Below, piece by piece: positions 62,491 through 64,000 of a stretch of DNA of 64,000 nucleotides (its first letter is position 1; every line of letters starts with the position of its first letter). The position numbers were made by a program, and so were the translations under genes. The DNA is from Chamaecyparis obtusa (Eukaryota > Streptophyta > Pinopsida > Cupressales > Cupressaceae). The notes under the pieces were generated by a model, which saw only the letters and a program-made list of their open reading frames with translations, had not been told where the DNA came from and did not search any database. The stretch spans positions 797,001-861,000 of the forward strand of contig BSBK01005652.1 in NCBI GenBank assembly GCA_027943335.1, read 5' to 3'.

Positions 62491-64000
62491 TCTCAAAGAA
62501 TCAGTACACATGAGGAAGAAACTCTAATGAGGGCCATGATGAAATAGATACACGTTATGCAAGTCAAGATTAACAAACTTGAGAAAGAAAAGGAACCTAA
62601 AGAGTTATCCATGGAAGCTCTATGCCCTTTTCCGTTTGATAAAGACTTGTACATATCACCATGCCCCTGAAAAGAATTTGAGTAATGTGATAACCCTTAT
62701 GATACCTCTTCCACGAAGAGTGACACATCCAGCTTTGGAGACTATGATGACTATGATGACAGACAATGTAATGATACCTATGACACCTCTGTTCCTAAGA
62801 GTCCTCCTCGTCGTGTGTTCCTACTTACTAAAAATGGGCCCTCACATTGGATAGATCATGATGGTGATCCATATGATTCTAATTTTGAAAGAGATTTTGA
62901 TGGCTTTTGTGGACAATATCTTGATGATACATCTACTTCTATTGAGGAATATAAAATGTACCGTGCTGATTTGAAACGTCAATATTATAAGAATAATTCT
63001 CCTAAGGACTCTCCTGCTAAAAATAAAGATTATCTTCTCAAGCAAGATCATGTTAATGCTAAACCTTTGTCTGGTGATGGTTCCCTTCCATCCCCTACTT
63101 CCTCCAATACCCATACATTTCCTAAAACTTCTGAGTCTTTCAAATCTTTCACAGAACCTTCATCTGACACAAGCCATGATACTTTTCATATGATTCCCTA
63201 TAGTTATTCTCTAGGGCTACCTCTTCAAGAAATTCAAGCTAACCTTCACTTGGCTGCTAATACTTTCAATAATGATAAACCTAAAGAGCCTAAGCCTTCA
63301 TACGCTACAATGCCTACTTCAGCTGGTCCTTCACCATCTCTGCAATAGTCTTCCATACAATCCCAACATGCTTTTGTATCCTTAGAAGTGGCTCCATGTC
63401 AAGAGGACTCTAGAAATGATAAAGAAAGAAACATAAAGAAAGATCAAGATCAAGAACCCTCCATGTCGTCCACTCCTTTTCATGATGTCTCTTATCCACC
63501 TCAGGGTTCTTTTGATCCTGCACACCCTTTTTCATGCATTCCACCATGTCTTAAGTCTTCTCCTAAGCAAGATCAAGCTACTACTTACACTGTTGAGCTT
63601 ATTGACAATCAAAATAACCTTACTACACTTTCACTTTCCAAAGATGATACATCCATTAAGGTTGGTACGAATGGTGTTGTTACTTCCAATGTTAAGCCTA
63701 TTGAAAATCAAGAAAAAAATTGTACGCCTATGCTATCCAAAGATCCTTGTCAAGATCAAAGTCTTCCATCTTCTTATTCTACCACTCCATGTTCACTTCC
63801 ACTTTCTACTCTTCCTAAGTCTTTCCAAGCTTTGAAAAATCCTATCAAAGAAGGTGCTCATATTCAAGATGTCCACAATTCTATTGAAAATTTTAATGCT
63901 CACTCTAAAGATGCTGATGTCCTTGGTTGTCATATAGATGCTGATGAACTTATTGATTATCCTTTTGCATCTTCCACATCCATCCTTGGACCTCTTCCAC
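62491..64000 (+). pseudogene. Gypsy J first ORF (gag or ORF1-like), N-terminal part
   Basis: One phase runs from ATG 62491 (MSQRISTHEEETLMRAMM) to the window end, about 500 codons, with four stops (62548, 62668, 62683 and 63346; TAG, TGA, TAA, TAG). The start is a short coiled segment (VKINKLEKEKEPKEL). An acidic stretch follows (GDYDDYDDRQCND), then LTKNGPSHWIDHDGDPYDSN and YRADLKRQYYKNN, then a long Ser/Thr/Pro/Lys-rich low-complexity region. No capsid or zinc-knuckle motif appears before the window ends. It may be gag itself or the extra ORF1 that precedes gag in some large plant gypsy elements. A competing 117-codon frame at 63482-63835 is an out-of-phase shadow. Confidence 0.65.

Larger units (their letters stand above)
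59073..64000 (+). mobile_element. Ty3/gypsy element J, 5' part
   Basis: J inserted in the accessory frame of copia I: the coding sequence GATGAGAATGTGGGTGATATG breaks at 59072 and TGTAATACCCC begins. The 5' LTR, a PBS of the TGGCACCCACCGTGGGG type, a 2.4 kb leader and the start of a gag-side frame follow. The element runs out of the window. It is the youngest layer on the right side by nesting order. Confidence 0.88.

Noticed and set aside
63482..63835. 117-codon Leu-rich plus-strand frame that looks like a membrane protein
   Set aside because: It is out of phase with the 62491-64000 frame, which stays open through this stretch with a codon-like composition. The hydrophobic look comes from reading Ser/Pro/Thr codons in another phase.

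Overview
This 64 kb window is plant nuclear DNA made almost entirely of nested LTR retrotransposons. I found no convincing host gene, rRNA, tRNA or CRISPR array. The AT-rich sequence, very long LTRs, deep nesting and heavily decayed coding frames suggest a seed plant with a large, repeat-packed genome. A conifer-like gymnosperm is plausible, but nothing here proves the lineage.

Layout from left to right. (A) 1-2762 is the 3' part of a plus-strand Ty1/copia element. It sits in an older copia fragment at 2763-3163. (B) 3164-5367 is the 3' part of a minus-strand copia element: LTR, polypurine tract and a coiled-coil accessory frame. (C) 5368-51820 is a very large minus-strand Ty3/gypsy element. 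Its gag, protease, RNase H, RT, second RNase H and integrase lie between 46048 and 36543. Its LTRs are about 5.4-6.4 kb each, and each LTR carries a reading frame of more than 1,000 codons. (D) 7606-32211 is a 24.6 kb non-coding LARD-like array, LTR-internal-LTR-internal-LTR, inserted into the 3' LTR of C with a perfect CCTAG target duplication. Array D holds a 5 kb solo LTR of a sister family (E, 11703-16685) and a copia solo LTR (F, 27263-28461). Element C also holds a gypsy solo LTR (G, 36603-37869) and a copia solo LTR (H, 42471-43772). (X) 51821-53801 is an unclassified minus-strand element inside the 5' LTR of C. (I) 53802-59072 is a plus-strand copia element with a 5' LTR, PBS, a gag with five zinc knuckles, and an accessory frame preceded by its own TATA-like site. 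(J) 59073-64000 is the 5' part of a plus-strand gypsy element of the same LTR family as G.

The order of insertion can be read directly. On the left it runs old copia, then B, then C, then D, then E and F. On the right it runs C, then X, then I, then J. Removing solo LTRs G and H with one target copy restores continuous gypsy reading frames, an independent check on their boundaries. Nearly all premature stops are TAG, TAA or TGA where the frame expects Gln, Arg or Trp. This is what C-to-T decay of methylated DNA would produce.

The most unusual signal is the long frame inside the LTR of element C. It lies upstream of the likely transcription start, in the U3 part, and is preceded by repeated imperfect hairpins. 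The accessory frames of B, X and I are also of interest. All coordinates were read by eye, without alignment software, so ends marked as uncertain may be off.
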